Positions 25,073-34,264 of a stretch of 60,055 nucleotides of DNA are shown here, piece by piece (positions within the stretch are counted from its first letter, which is position 1; each line of letters starts with the position of its first letter). This stretch comes from Alphaproteobacteria bacterium. GTDB lineage: Bacteria; Pseudomonadota; Alphaproteobacteria; JAGOMX01. The DNA is taken from NCBI GenBank assembly GCA_017993335.1, contig JAGOMX010000005.1:1-60055 (forward strand). The letters are read 5' to 3'. A program made the position numbers and the translations under genes. The notes under the pieces were generated by a model. That model did no database searches and was not told the origin of the DNA. It worked only from the letters and a program-made list of their open reading frames with translations.

Positions 25073-26473
25073 CATAAACCCATTTTAATCCAAGACATAG
25101 CCCTATACTTTCCGCATAAAATCTGTTTTGAAGATTTTACAAGCCTCATTCATCCCGGCAGTCGCATAGCCATTATTGGGCGGAACGGAAGTGGCAAGTC
25201 GACTTTGCTTAATATGTTGCGAGGTGCTGTCCTGCCCACTGAAGGTGAGATCAAAATGCCTCAGGATGTTGTCATGGCTCATGTCCCGCAAACGGTCGAG
25301 GCGTTCGATCAACTCAGCGGCGGCCAGCGTTTCAATGCTGCTTTAACGCAAGCTTTGGCGACTGATCCGAATGTTTTACTGCTGGATGAGCCCACCAATC
25401 ACTTGGATTCTCACAATCGTAAATCATTGATGCGTATGCTGCGAAACTATGCCGGCACGTTGATCGTTGTTTCCCATGATGTGGAGTTACTGCGTCATCA
25501 CGTTGACACCCTATGGCATATTGATAATGGCCGTATCCACATTTTTTCCGGAAACTATGATGATTATATTCGGGAAATCGGTATCAAGCGAGCCGGAATT
25601 GAGCAGGAACTCAATCTGTTAAATCGCCAGAAGAAAGAGGCTCACGAATCCTTGATGAAGGAACAAGTACGCGCCTCCAAAAGTAAGACCCGTGGCGAAA
25701 AGAAATATGCGGACGATAAATTGGCCTTACGGGCAAAACAAAGCCAGGGGCAATCCACGCATAACAACCGGAAGAAGCACCTGTCTGAGGATAAAACCGC
25801 CATCTTAAGCCAGCTCTCGGAACTGCGTATACCGGAAGTCATCAGGCCAAAGTTTTCGATTGATGCACGAAATTATGGGCTTCAGACTTTGGTTTCTATT
25901 CGTGAAGGTGTCGTGGGGTATGAACGCCCTGTTCTGCAAAATATAAGTTTGTCGGTGCTAACCGGTGATCGTCTAGCCATTAATGGGCCAAATGGTTCGG
26001 GCAAGTCAACTTTGATCAAAGCAATCTTGGACGATCCGACAGTTACGAAGTCAGGCATCTGGCATACGCCTAAACCAAGGGATATTGGTTATTTGGACCA
26101 GCATTACAGGACGTTGAATCAGGGAAAAACAGTATTGGAGACTATTCAAGAACTCGTCCCATCTTGGTCTCACGCAGAGGTCAGAAGCCATCTAAACGAC
26201 TTTCTTTTCCGCAAAAATGAAGAGGTGCAAGCAAGTATTGCTACCCTTTCTGGCGGGGAAAAAGCTAGGCTCAGTTTAGCTCAAATCGCAGCCAAGCCTC
26301 CGCAGTTATTAATCTTGGACGAGATCACCAACAACCTGGATCTGGAGACTCGCAACCACGTCATCCAAGTTTTAAAAGACTTCCCAGGAGCTATGATTAT
26401 CATATCTCACGATGAAGATTTTCTAGAGGAAATACATGTGAATTCCTACTACCAGATTATCAAAGCGTTTTAG
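25067..26473 (+). CDS. ABC-F ribosome-protection-type ATPase
   Basis: The 468-residue soluble protein has two ABC domains and no membrane segment. Domain 1 has Walker A GRNGSGKST at about 38-46, LSGGQ near 82 and LLLDEPTNHLD. Domain 2 has GPNGSGKST at about 306-314 and LSGGEKARLS, with ILDEITNNLD. The lysine/arginine-rich linker lies at about 185-260. Domain 1 is short between Walker A and LSGGQ, as in the Vga/Msr antibiotic-resistance class. These proteins bind the ribosome E-site and dislodge drugs. The upstream attenuator supports a resistance role, though a housekeeping translation role is not excluded. Confidence 0.9.
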   Translation: MIHKPILIQDIALYFPHKICFEDFTSLIHPGSRIAIIGRNGSGKSTLLNMLRGAVLPTEGEIKMPQDVVMAHVPQTVEAFDQLSGGQRFNAALTQALATDPNVLLLDEPTNHLDSHNRKSLMRMLRNYAGTLIVVSHDVELLRHHVDTLWHIDNGRIHIFSGNYDDYIREIGIKRAGIEQELNLLNRQKKEAHESLMKEQVRASKSKTRGEKKYADDKLALRAKQSQGQSTHNNRKKHLSEDKTAILSQLSELRIPEVIRPKFSIDARNYGLQTLVSIREGVVGYERPVLQNISLSVLTGDRLAINGPNGSGKSTLIKAILDDPTVTKSGIWHTPKPRDIGYLDQHYRTLNQGKTVLETIQELVPSWSHAEVRSHLNDFLFRKNEEVQASIATLSGGEKARLSLAQIAAKPPQLLILDEITNNLDLETRNHVIQVLKDFPGAMIIISHDEDFLEEIHVNSYYQIIKAF

Positions 26474-26946
26474 CTAGTCTCACCACACACAATACTTTGA
26501 TCTTTCGGAGATGACAGAATAATGTGTGTCATCGTTTTGGTGGCACCCATTCGACCTTTTAGGAAATCCGTAATGAAATTTTCAAGAGCCTTTGTGTCCG
26601 CCACCCTGACTTTTAACATATATGAATATTCTCCTGTCAGGTGATGACATTCCAGAACATTGTCGTGCGATGTAACGCCATCGATGAAGGTTCGATCTCG
26701 ATCTTTCCACTCCACCAACACAAAAATGTATGCACCCAATGCCATGTCCATAAAATGGCTATCAACCAGGGCGACAACCTTTTTTATGATATCATCCGCC
26801 TTAAGTTTACGGACACGCTCGTTGGTGGCTGAAGCAGAAAGCCCAATTAACTCTCCGATGGCTGCATTTGTAAGCGTTGCGTCTTGCATTAAGATTATGG
26901 CAAGCTTACGGTCTGTTTCATCATATGCGATACTATGTATTGACAT
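26470..26946 (-). CDS. Lrp/AsnC-family regulator
   Basis: The 158-residue protein starts MSIHSIAYDETDRKLAII, the usual Lrp/AsnC opening. The HTH is at about residues 20-55 (TLTNAAIGELIGLSASATNERVRKL), followed by an RAM ligand domain with LECHHLTGEYSYMLKVRV. The start at 26946 is preferred over 26982 because of family length. It is divergent from the LysE gene and is the likely regulator of that exporter, responding to an amino acid. Its stop overlaps the ABC-F stop by 4 nt on the opposite strand. Confidence 0.9.
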   Translation of the reverse strand: MSIHSIAYDETDRKLAIILMQDATLTNAAIGELIGLSASATNERVRKLKADDIIKKVVALVDSHFMDMALGAYIFVLVEWKDRDRTFIDGVTSHDNVLECHHLTGEYSYMLKVRVADTKALENFITDFLKGRMGATKTMTHIILSSPKDQSIVCGETS

Positions 26947-27002
26947 TCTGTCTTTCACGATTATATATACTGTATAAAGCAATATATAAAGGATAGTATC
27001 TT

Positions 27003-27638
27003 ATGTCAACGTTAATTCACCTGATGGAAGCCTGGCTCATAGGAATTGCCATCGCTGCGCCTGTGGGGCCAATCGGTATGCTGTGTATACGTAAGACTCT
27101 GGAGATAGGGTTAGTTGGAGCCATCGCAGTGGGGCTAGGCGCAGCCCTTGCTGACAGCGCTTATGGTCTTGTTGCCGCATTGGGCTTGACGGCTGTTTCA
27201 CATTTTTTGCTCGCTAAAGCCACTTACATCAAATTGGTTGGCGGCGTCTTTTTGCTCTACTTGGCTTACAGGGAACTAAAAGTAAAACCAAGCTCAGCAG
27301 GCGTGACTGTTGGTAAGAGCAAAAACATGAGCATGCTAACAGCGGAAGTCTTCTTTCTAACGCTAACCAACCCAGCAACGATTCTAAGCTTTATCGGAAT
27401 CTTCGCAAGCATTGGTGGCGGTGCAAACTCCATCTCAGAGATGTTTTTGTTGGTGCTGGGAATTTTCCTAGGATCTATGACATGGTGGCTGTTTTTAGGT
27501 ACCCTTATCGTCAAAATCAAACACAAGCTGCCAGAAAGCTGGATTCACCGCATACGATATTTATCAGCCATAATCCTCGGTGGGTTTGGCCTATGGGCGG
27601 TGTTAAGTGGTTTTTTCGTATATGTTGGTCTTAAATAG
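27003..27638 (+). CDS. LysE/RhtB-family amino-acid exporter
   Basis: The 211-residue protein has about six membrane helices. It opens with the family hallmark WLIGIAIAAPVGPIGMLCIRKTLEIG and has ALADSAYGLVAALGL, then a conserved TLTNPATILSFIGIFA. LysE proteins export basic or other amino acids. The divergent Lrp gene 56 nt away is a typical pairing (ArgP/Lrp with LysE). Its 3' end overlaps the convergent GNAT gene by 36 nt. Confidence 0.92.
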   Translation: MSTLIHLMEAWLIGIAIAAPVGPIGMLCIRKTLEIGLVGAIAVGLGAALADSAYGLVAALGLTAVSHFLLAKATYIKLVGGVFLLYLAYRELKVKPSSAGVTVGKSKNMSMLTAEVFFLTLTNPATILSFIGIFASIGGGANSISEMFLLVLGIFLGSMTWWLFLGTLIVKIKHKLPESWIHRIRYLSAIILGGFGLWAVLSGFFVYVGLK

Positions 27639-28367
27639 CGACTTGAATCCTAGCTTTTTGTAAAGCGATAAACCTTCTACAGATGCATCTAGAAAACACT
27701 TTGTAGCTCCCAGTTCAATGGCTTTAAGTAAGACATACTTCATGAGATGCGTTGCAAAACCTCTGCACTGGAAATCAGATGAGGTGCCCAAATCATCAAT
27801 CCTGGCGAGACCATTATGAATCGAAAGTGTAATTGAAGATACCGCCTCATGACCCACAAAAAGACTAAAGTGGTTTAGAGCATGTCCCTGACCTAAAGCC
27901 ATTTTATGGCTATATGTGTATTGTATTGTTACAGGTTGAGTGGACTCAAAGGCATCCGAAAGCGGGCGAGACCACTCGTCTAAATCACCGTCCATTGACC
28001 GGATTGCAATCGCTGCATCCTCCAATAAGTATCCGTTTCCCCTAAGATCCAGAGCCATCGCCATACTTCCGTAGGCCCTTGAATAACCATGGCCCTTTAA
28101 AACATCATCCATTTCACGATTGGTGAGCTCTTCCGGAACAACCATCACAAAATCAAGATTTTCATCCCCATAAAACTGCACACATTCTTTCTGGATAGGC
28201 TCGATGGAAGAAACCTGTTTCCTAACGAAAACCGGATTCAAGTTTCCAGCTTGTACGCCTGTAATGTAAGCTTTCGCCTCATCAGCGATCTCTAAACAAT
28301 CCCACGAAATGGCCCGCCAGAAATAGTCTTCTGCCTGGTGATATAGGTTAATTAAGTTGCTTGTCAT
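27603..28367 (-). CDS. GNAT acetyltransferase
   Basis: The 254-residue protein has its GNAT domain in residues about 115-254, with acetyl-CoA loop FQCRGFATHLMKYV and LYKKLGF at the end. The N-terminal half (YHQAEDYFWRAIS...) resembles the helical/second lobe of two-domain GNATs. Its ATG overlaps the stop of the upstream ATPase gene as ATGA. Together they form a two-gene operon. The substrate is unknown. Confidence 0.83.
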   Translation of the reverse strand: MTSNLINLYHQAEDYFWRAISWDCLEIADEAKAYITGVQAGNLNPVFVRKQVSSIEPIQKECVQFYGDENLDFVMVVPEELTNREMDDVLKGHGYSRAYGSMAMALDLRGNGYLLEDAAIAIRSMDGDLDEWSRPLSDAFESTQPVTIQYTYSHKMALGQGHALNHFSLFVGHEAVSSITLSIHNGLARIDDLGTSSDFQCRGFATHLMKYVLLKAIELGATKCFLDASVEGLSLYKKLGFKSLFKTNIYEKTT

Positions 28368-28400
28368 TTTATCGCCCCCAAAATCATTACAACTCTTTCA
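28364..28400. repeat. Direct repeat A (ATPase 3' end), copy 1
   Basis: This 37-nt stretch encodes the final residues of the ATPase and the overlapping start of the GNAT gene. It recurs at 34405-34440 with a single base deleted. The second copy also ends in an ATG. Confidence 0.8.
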
Positions 28401-28894
28401 GTAAGAGGTTTAGCTGGGATTTTAACACATTCATACCCAAATTTCGTATAAGCCTCTTCGTGTATTTTTTCAAATTTCAAGGCTTCTTCAAAACTAATTT
28501 TTCGTGCAGCCGTTGGCTCACAAAAGCCCAAATTCTCCACAAAGAAAACCTTGTTTTCGTAAATCGTTTTAACGCGATCAATTTCCTCCATCAATGCAAG
28601 CGATGGTTGGTAACCCAGATACATGGCCAGGGCATAGGTACAAACTGGCGAGCGATCAAAAAACTGTATTTCTGAAATATCATTTTCCAATTGTTTCTGC
28701 CGTTGGCATTGTAACTTCACAATTTCGTCAATAAACGATGTGTTCATCCAAGGTTCGGCATTACCGTTGTCTTGCTCAACAGCAATAACATCGGTCGCCG
28801 CTTCATGGATAACTTGATGGCCTTTGTCGGCCAGAGCGTGGATGATGGATGTTTTCCCGCAACCAGGTGTGCCTGTCAATATATATCTTTTCAT
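28364..28894 (-). CDS. P-loop ATPase/kinase-like protein
   Basis: The 176-residue protein begins MKRYILTGTPGCGKTSI, a Walker A directly at the N-terminus; ATG 28894 is chosen because AGGAG lies 6 nt before it. The follow-on HEAATDVIAVEQ and FFDRSPVCTYALAMYLG fit the AAA_28 family (NadR-type/ATP-dependent kinases of unknown substrate). The last 12 codons are duplicated near 34405-34440 with one base missing. Confidence 0.83.
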   Translation of the reverse strand: MKRYILTGTPGCGKTSIIHALADKGHQVIHEAATDVIAVEQDNGNAEPWMNTSFIDEIVKLQCQRQKQLENDISEIQFFDRSPVCTYALAMYLGYQPSLALMEEIDRVKTIYENKVFFVENLGFCEPTAARKISFEEALKFEKIHEEAYTKFGYECVKIPAKPLTERVVMILGAIK

Positions 28895-29099
28895 TGAAAG
28901 CTCCTTTTCTAAAATAACGCCATCAATATCATTGCTTGCTAAGCATTCCTTTGCGCCAAAAAATACGCTCACGCATAATGATGTCAAGTTCAAATCTATG
29001 ACCCTCCATTAGTTAATTAAATATTTATTGAGTTTGTATGTGTGAGAAATTATCAGAGAAATTATCAAAGTTGCTATTTAATTCAACATGGTATATATT

Positions 29100-29128
29100 T
29101 TGACGGTTTGGATAATTGTATCTATATC
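29100..29128 (+). promoter_or_regulatory. Promoter of the exported AAA+ gene
   Basis: TTGACG at 29100-29105, a 17-nt spacer and TATATC at 29123-29128 lie about 48 nt before ATG 29176. Confidence 0.6.
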
Positions 29129-29175
29129 TGATTGATACGTAAAGCTATCATACATCATTTTGCAAGGTTTTTGAA

Positions 29176-30717
29176 ATGTTAAATTCAAATTATTTTAAAT
29201 CGTTAGTCGTTGGTTCTCTGCTTTTGATTTCTCCTTCTATGGCTAGTCAAAACATGAACTTTGACACAAAATTTCTGTTTGAGGGCATGGATTACACAAA
29301 ACTCTATGACCAGTCCAGAGTGCTATCTGACCCAACATTTGCACCATCACTAGAAAAAGAAGGGTTAATGAAACATATTGAGCAGAAAACATTATCCTCG
29401 GTTTTGATTGACAACAGTGAGGAAGAAAAGATCATAGACATGTCGATGGCTCTTTTGGAAGAAGTCGACACTCATAGCAACATTCTAGAGCCTTTATTGG
29501 AAGGGGTTCTAACTTCCAATGACCTGGATACTGCTTTAACAGCTGACTTTCGCAAAAGCAAAAAGAGGGCAATGCTTAAAACCATTTTGCGCCCCATGTT
29601 TTTGATGACTGGTGAGCTCAGTGTGTTTGGCGGAGGCATCGCCGCATTAAATGCTGCAGCTCCGGGGACTATGTCATTTGCTATAGGTATTGCGGGATTT
29701 GTTTTGCTAGAGGTTTTTTCCCGCAATATGAGTCTTTGTTTTAACACTATATGGTATTTATTCATTACGCCAATAGGCGATCCCTTAACTGGCCTTGAGG
29801 ACGTTTATGCCGCTAAGAAAAGATTTTTCCCGACCCAACTTCAATTAAAAATTGAGCGCGGGTTTCAGGATGCCAGAAAAGATGACCAAACCGGATCAAA
29901 GAAGGATTATTTGGATAAAGTTCTAAAGCTGCCTGTAAAAAGCAAGAAACCGAAGTTTGATATAAGGGCACTCCAGAAAGCTTGCGCAGGCTTTAAAGAC
30001 AGAGATGGCAAAGATGTCGCCGAACTGATAATGGTCGCAATTGTAAACCATATGGCTAGATACACTGAAAAGGCTGGGCCCAATCCTTCCCCAAACATGA
30101 TCCTATACTTACAGGGCCCTCCAGGACTAGGCAAAACAAATCTCGTACAGGGCTTGGCTCGATTGATGGGACTATCGCTTATCGCCTTACAAGTCAGCGA
30201 CGAACATTTCAAAAGCACATCATCTGCCCCTGGATCACTATTTCAAGGCATCACGAGCAAAGCTGAACGAAATTGCGTGTTGTACTTGAATGAATTTGAT
30301 AGAGTGGCAAATGAAGAAGGCTCTAAGCATCTCAACACCCTTCTACCATTTGTTGATCCATCAGCCTTGTACTTGCGTGATGACTTTGTGGGTGAGGAAT
30401 TCGACATAAGCCATTACTTCCGCATAGGAGATGGTAACCACGAACTCAAAGACAAAGCCTTGTTAGACAGATGTATTGTGGTTAACGTGGAGCAACTGGA
30501 TTCAGATATGAGATTGGATGGTATACATAACAAAATGCTGCCCTTGCTAATGCGAAGCGAGGATCAAAGGTTGAACCTGGATCTTTCAAAAATCTCGCAA
30601 TCAACTGTTGATTTAATTGAGAGAGCACTAAATGAAGATAAAGGCGTCGGATTCCGTGAAATACAGAAGACCTTGCAGATTATTCTGAATAAAGAGCGTC
30701 TGGGGAAACTGGAGTAG
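29176..30717 (+). CDS. Exported or membrane-anchored AAA+ ATPase
   Basis: The 513-residue protein has a signal peptide (VVGSLLLISPSMA|SQ) and hydrophobic stretches at about residues 140-200. A AAA+ core follows with Walker A GPPGLGKT at about 314-321, Walker B VLYLNEFD (N-E in place of D-E) near 367, and a sensor-like DRCIVVNVEQ. AAA+ ATPases normally work in the cytoplasm; here the signal peptide suggests action in the periplasm or in a host, or membrane attachment with an inside ATPase. The role is unknown. Some relatives are found in amoeba-associated bacteria. Confidence 0.72.
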   Translation: MLNSNYFKSLVVGSLLLISPSMASQNMNFDTKFLFEGMDYTKLYDQSRVLSDPTFAPSLEKEGLMKHIEQKTLSSVLIDNSEEEKIIDMSMALLEEVDTHSNILEPLLEGVLTSNDLDTALTADFRKSKKRAMLKTILRPMFLMTGELSVFGGGIAALNAAAPGTMSFAIGIAGFVLLEVFSRNMSLCFNTIWYLFITPIGDPLTGLEDVYAAKKRFFPTQLQLKIERGFQDARKDDQTGSKKDYLDKVLKLPVKSKKPKFDIRALQKACAGFKDRDGKDVAELIMVAIVNHMARYTEKAGPNPSPNMILYLQGPPGLGKTNLVQGLARLMGLSLIALQVSDEHFKSTSSAPGSLFQGITSKAERNCVLYLNEFDRVANEEGSKHLNTLLPFVDPSALYLRDDFVGEEFDISHYFRIGDGNHELKDKALLDRCIVVNVEQLDSDMRLDGIHNKMLPLLMRSEDQRLNLDLSKISQSTVDLIERALNEDKGVGFREIQKTLQIILNKERLGKLE

Positions 30718-30757
30718 AAGTTTGCGATGTCTTCCTTGCGTATAACCAGCCTTATGA

Positions 30758-31168
30758 GTGAACGTAATTGATTTGTCGAAATTCTTAATTTGGAAAGATA
30801 CTATGTTGATTCATGAAACCAGTCATTGGATTTTAAAACACAGAGCCGATTCCAAATTGCCCGGCTATCTCATTTTACAGGCTAAGAGTCCACAGGCGGA
30901 CTCTCTTTCTAAACTTTCTTGCAATTCTATAAATGAACTTGGGTTTTTACAAGCGCAAGCGACGGGATGTTTAGAAACACGACTTGGTGCCAGACTTGTT
31001 TATATTTGCCGTTTCGGACATCAACCAGGAAACTCTCCTCATTTTCATATTGTTCCTTTTTATGATTAGGTTAAAAAAGCTTACCTAGCAGATCCCTTTT
31101 GGGTAGAATTTGAACCGGAACCCGATGGCCCGGTTTATTTTTACTTATATCACGAGAGCTTTCATTGA
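30758..31168 (+). pseudogene. HIT-family protein gene interrupted by an in-frame TAG
   Basis: The frame from GTG 30758 reads as a HIT-like nucleotide-binding protein with SHWILKHR and the near-complete triad GNSPHFHIVPFYD. A TAG at 31067-31069 stops it, but the same frame continues for 32 further sense codons (VKKAYLADPFWVEFEPEP...) to TGA 31166. HIT relatives often have a tryptophan after FYD, so the TAG may be a mutated TGG. Either the last part is lost, leaving a 103-residue protein, or rare readthrough occurs. HIT proteins hydrolyse nucleoside-monophosphate derivatives. Confidence 0.6.
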
Positions 31169-31278
31169 GTACGAGACTTCACCAAACATTGAAGGCCCCA
31201 GCATTGAAATGGCCGTCCAGGTTCTTCGTCAAGATTTTGCTAAGTTTTATGGATAAACTTTATCTTAGGAATCAATTT

Positions 31279-32895
31279 ATGAACACTTCATTACGCGCCT
31301 CATTTTTATCTTTAATATTTTTGACGACTAATGCATGGTGCTGTAACTCCGATGATGAAGATAGCTCTATAGAAATCATTAAGCCAACTGTCAGGCAAGG
31401 CTTGCTGAATAGTCCATTTAACTTTCTACCCAGGGATATTGTCCTGAATATAGGTAACACATCCGGCAATACGCTCAACTTACGGGAAACGTGTACCGCT
31501 TTCAGGCACACTTTCCCCAAATATTATGACAAGACTTTCAAGTCAAAAGTTCAGGCTGTTGTTCCAAGGCATCATCCGGCTTTTCAAGCAGCTCTGGAGA
31601 CAGGGGAACTTGACCTCAAAGCTCTAGGACTGCCTGACGATGTGTTTAGTTTAAATTTATACCAGATCACCACAGCTGATTTTATCCGACTAGGTTTCCA
31701 ACGTACTGTAAAACGAGAACCTATTGACGCTAGCAAGGCGGTTCTATTTTTCCAAAATATCAATAATGGGCGAGTTCGGCCCGTCACCCACATGGTCATG
31801 AGAACGGATGGATCCAAGAAAACAGATCGAAGGATCGCACCAGAGGTTGTTGATAATTTAAAAAAAAGCGGCGTAAGAATTACTTATCATAAAGAAGCTG
31901 ACAACGATGGTATCGATGATCTATTCAATGATCTGGACCTGAACGAAAAGGAGTTCCAAGGGTTTATGAAATTCGTATCTTACGAAAGAATATACGAGCC
32001 CATTTTCAAGAAAGAAGGATGGTCTTGTTTGAGCTATCTAGTGAGAGCCGAGAAGCCATCGATAGCAGTTCCTTTGCGATTAAGTTATCCAATTCGAGAT
32101 AATCCGATGCAGGAAGGTGAAACATTTCATTTTGTAACAAAAGAAACTTTGCTAGCCGCGATACATACTTACGAAAAAATCGTGAGCAACCTCCAAGACT
32201 ATCATTTATTGTGCCTTGCATTTGACCATGACATGTACTTTCTGAACTACGGCCTATTAAGGTTTGCCGACGATCCGTATTATCTGAATACCATTCTACG
32301 GATTTCACAGCTACGCCTTTGCTTTGGAACGAAGCTACTCGGGCATAACCAAACTGGTTTGCAAAAAAACACGAATGCTATAAAAAGTATAAGTCATAAA
32401 GATACAGAATCAATTCTGTTACTCCTGCGCGCCTTTATTCCTGAGTTTTCGCCATCAGACTATTTCAGCGACCCGGACGAAATCCAGTTTGGTGCGATAA
32501 AACATTTCTTCCACCACACAAACATCTACGGAGAAGAATATAGGTTTGATTCATTAAATACCAAACGCCATGATCTCTTCATGGATTTCATGTTTGAACT
32601 CAGCAAATTTAGCCAAGAAGAACAGCTGCCTCGTTTACAAAGATTGATGGTCCTGCTTACCTTAGAACACCTAAATTCTATCGAAAGGAAGAAAGTCATG
32701 AAGATAGGTTACCAGGGTTTTGCCACTCATATTGGGCGGTCCTTGAGTTATATTTTTGACCTCACCAGACTAATGAATAATCTAGGTTTCTCGCGGTTTG
32801 TGATGTTTGTTAAGGAAAAACATCCTGAATTCAATCCATTTAAAAAACGTGCTGAAACTGAATTTCGCGAGCTTCTGGCAGCTTTTGAGAAATAA
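31279..32895 (+). CDS. Exported F-box-like protein
   Basis: The 538-residue protein starts MNTSLRASFLSLIFLTTNAW and is exported (cut near W20-C21). AGGA at 31267 favours ATG 31279 over 31165. Residues about 48-88 match an F-box: FNFLPRDIVLNIG, then LNLRETCTAFRHTFPKYY. The rest (about 90-538) is a helical, acidic region of no recognised family. It resembles the arrangement of the F-box GTPase at 15326 but lacks its GTPase. It is a candidate effector against a eukaryotic host. Confidence 0.65.
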   Translation: MNTSLRASFLSLIFLTTNAWCCNSDDEDSSIEIIKPTVRQGLLNSPFNFLPRDIVLNIGNTSGNTLNLRETCTAFRHTFPKYYDKTFKSKVQAVVPRHHPAFQAALETGELDLKALGLPDDVFSLNLYQITTADFIRLGFQRTVKREPIDASKAVLFFQNINNGRVRPVTHMVMRTDGSKKTDRRIAPEVVDNLKKSGVRITYHKEADNDGIDDLFNDLDLNEKEFQGFMKFVSYERIYEPIFKKEGWSCLSYLVRAEKPSIAVPLRLSYPIRDNPMQEGETFHFVTKETLLAAIHTYEKIVSNLQDYHLLCLAFDHDMYFLNYGLLRFADDPYYLNTILRISQLRLCFGTKLLGHNQTGLQKNTNAIKSISHKDTESILLLLRAFIPEFSPSDYFSDPDEIQFGAIKHFFHHTNIYGEEYRFDSLNTKRHDLFMDFMFELSKFSQEEQLPRLQRLMVLLTLEHLNSIERKKVMKIGYQGFATHIGRSLSYIFDLTRLMNNLGFSRFVMFVKEKHPEFNPFKKRAETEFRELLAAFEK

Positions 32896-32916
32896 AAAAG
32901 CCTCCATTTCGCTGAT

Positions 32917-33549
32917 TCATGCCAACCTAATCTCGATTCTCTCAATGGATTTTCCTGGATGGGACCGCTTTAAGGCAACGCAACCAACCTCAGCTGTAGA
33001 TTTCACGTGGGTGCCACCACACGGGACTTCCGCAAAGCCATCTATTTTCCAGTAGCGCCTTTGGGTTTCAACATCTGTAAAGCCTTTTTCAATAGGCTTG
33101 TCGCTATTGATGATCTCGTTATATTCAGCCAACACTTCTTCAAATATCGAGGAAATGTTGTTGTCAGAGATAAAATCTATTCGTGCTTTTGATTCAGAAA
33201 TATGGGCGCCGACCTTTTCAAAACCATACTTTCGTGTGACGATCTCCAGGATCAACTCAGCGGCAAAATGCAGACGCATGAGATTATGCCTGCGCGGCCA
33301 ATCGATTGTCATCTCCACATTTTCATTAGGCTCCAGGTCATGTCCTTCTGGAAGGGTGTAGTAAATGAGATTACCCTCCATGCGAGAGCCGATCACCTCA
33401 ATGCCATTTATAAAGGCCTTATCGCTCTCCTGTCCACCAGAAAAAGAAAAGACAATAGTCTCGGCGAACAATACTTCGCAATCGTTAACTTCAACCACCT
33501 GTGTGTTCAAGGTATGTTGATATGGATCATCCCAAAAAACTTTCCTCAT
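32917..33549 (-). CDS. AlaX-like alanyl-tRNA editing protein
   Basis: The 210-residue protein corresponds to the C-terminal/threonyl-alanyl tRNA synthetase second additional domain. It has FSFSGGQESDKAFING, the editing helix RHNLMRLHFAAELI and the late PCGGTHV zinc site. The usual HxxxH metal pair (HTALHLL-type) is HFAAE here, so one histidine is a glutamate. Alone-standing AlaX clears mischarged Ser- or Gly-tRNA(Ala). The substitution may be typical of a subfamily or impair activity. The HAD gene lies 30 nt upstream in the same direction. Confidence 0.83.
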   Translation of the reverse strand: MRKVFWDDPYQHTLNTQVVEVNDCEVLFAETIVFSFSGGQESDKAFINGIEVIGSRMEGNLIYYTLPEGHDLEPNENVEMTIDWPRRHNLMRLHFAAELILEIVTRKYGFEKVGAHISESKARIDFISDNNISSIFEEVLAEYNEIINSDKPIEKGFTDVETQRRYWKIDGFAEVPCGGTHVKSTAEVGCVALKRSHPGKSIERIEIRLA

Positions 33550-33579
33550 GCATCATCTCCAAATAGAGCCCAGGCCACT

Positions 33580-34212
33580 TTAATGCTCTAACCCATGCAC
33601 CACCTTTGCAGCCATGAAAGGAATGCCGAAGCTAGTGGCAGCCGCCTCATCATGCCAAGTATCGCCGATCATGATGCTGGTGTGCTCATCGATAACATGA
33701 CCAAATTCTTCTCGGACAAGATCCCTCATGACGACAAACATACCTATGCCGGGCTTTTTGAATTCTCCTATGTGTTTTTCATAACGAGGATCTTCATGAG
33801 CCTTTTTAATAATGATGCTTTCGTCATATTTTTTTATCACAACGTAACAAGCAACCCCACCAATGCTAGGCGAGAAAGCTGCTGCTCGTATGGGAAGATT
33901 GCCCATTAGATCTATAAATTTTGTCGCAACTTTATCGGGATCAAAGTTTTGAGCTTCGCTCTCAGGAGACTTAAAGCCAGAGATGATACAGTTGAAATCA
34001 GCCTTAGCCATGGCCTGCTCAACGCCAGGCAAAATAACTTTGGCCTGACTGGCAGAGTCATTGGGATCTTTCGATCCGGTCACCGTACCATCATTATCCC
34101 AAATCAATATTCTTTGTTTTAGGGTCATCTCGTTTATTTCCGGTGCTTCTGCAGTTGCTATACATGCTGGTATTTCTAACAGCATAAGGCAGAATATCAA
34201 TATATTTTTCAT
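33580..34212 (-). CDS. Exported HAD-superfamily phosphatase-like protein
   Basis: The 210-residue protein has a signal peptide (ILIFCLMLLEIPACIATA). It has HAD motif I DNDGTVTG and the late motif IV IGDTWHDEAAATSFGIP, with IISGFKSP as probable motif II. HADs use the first Asp for phosphoryl transfer. Export makes an extracytoplasmic phosphatase acting on nutrients or host metabolites plausible. The downstream gene is AlaX-like. Confidence 0.82.
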   Translation of the reverse strand: MKNILIFCLMLLEIPACIATAEAPEINEMTLKQRILIWDNDGTVTGSKDPNDSASQAKVILPGVEQAMAKADFNCIISGFKSPESEAQNFDPDKVATKFIDLMGNLPIRAAAFSPSIGGVACYVVIKKYDESIIIKKAHEDPRYEKHIGEFKKPGIGMFVVMRDLVREEFGHVIDEHTSIMIGDTWHDEAAATSFGIPFMAAKVVHGLEH

Positions 34213-34264
34213 CCATAAGTCTCCTCGATTAAGCCTTATAACATGGCCTAGATGTTGGACGGAA

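Noticed and set aside
31165-31278. Upstream extension of the F-box-like gene
   Set aside because: The start at 31279 has AGGA and a signal peptide; the extension would bury the signal peptide.
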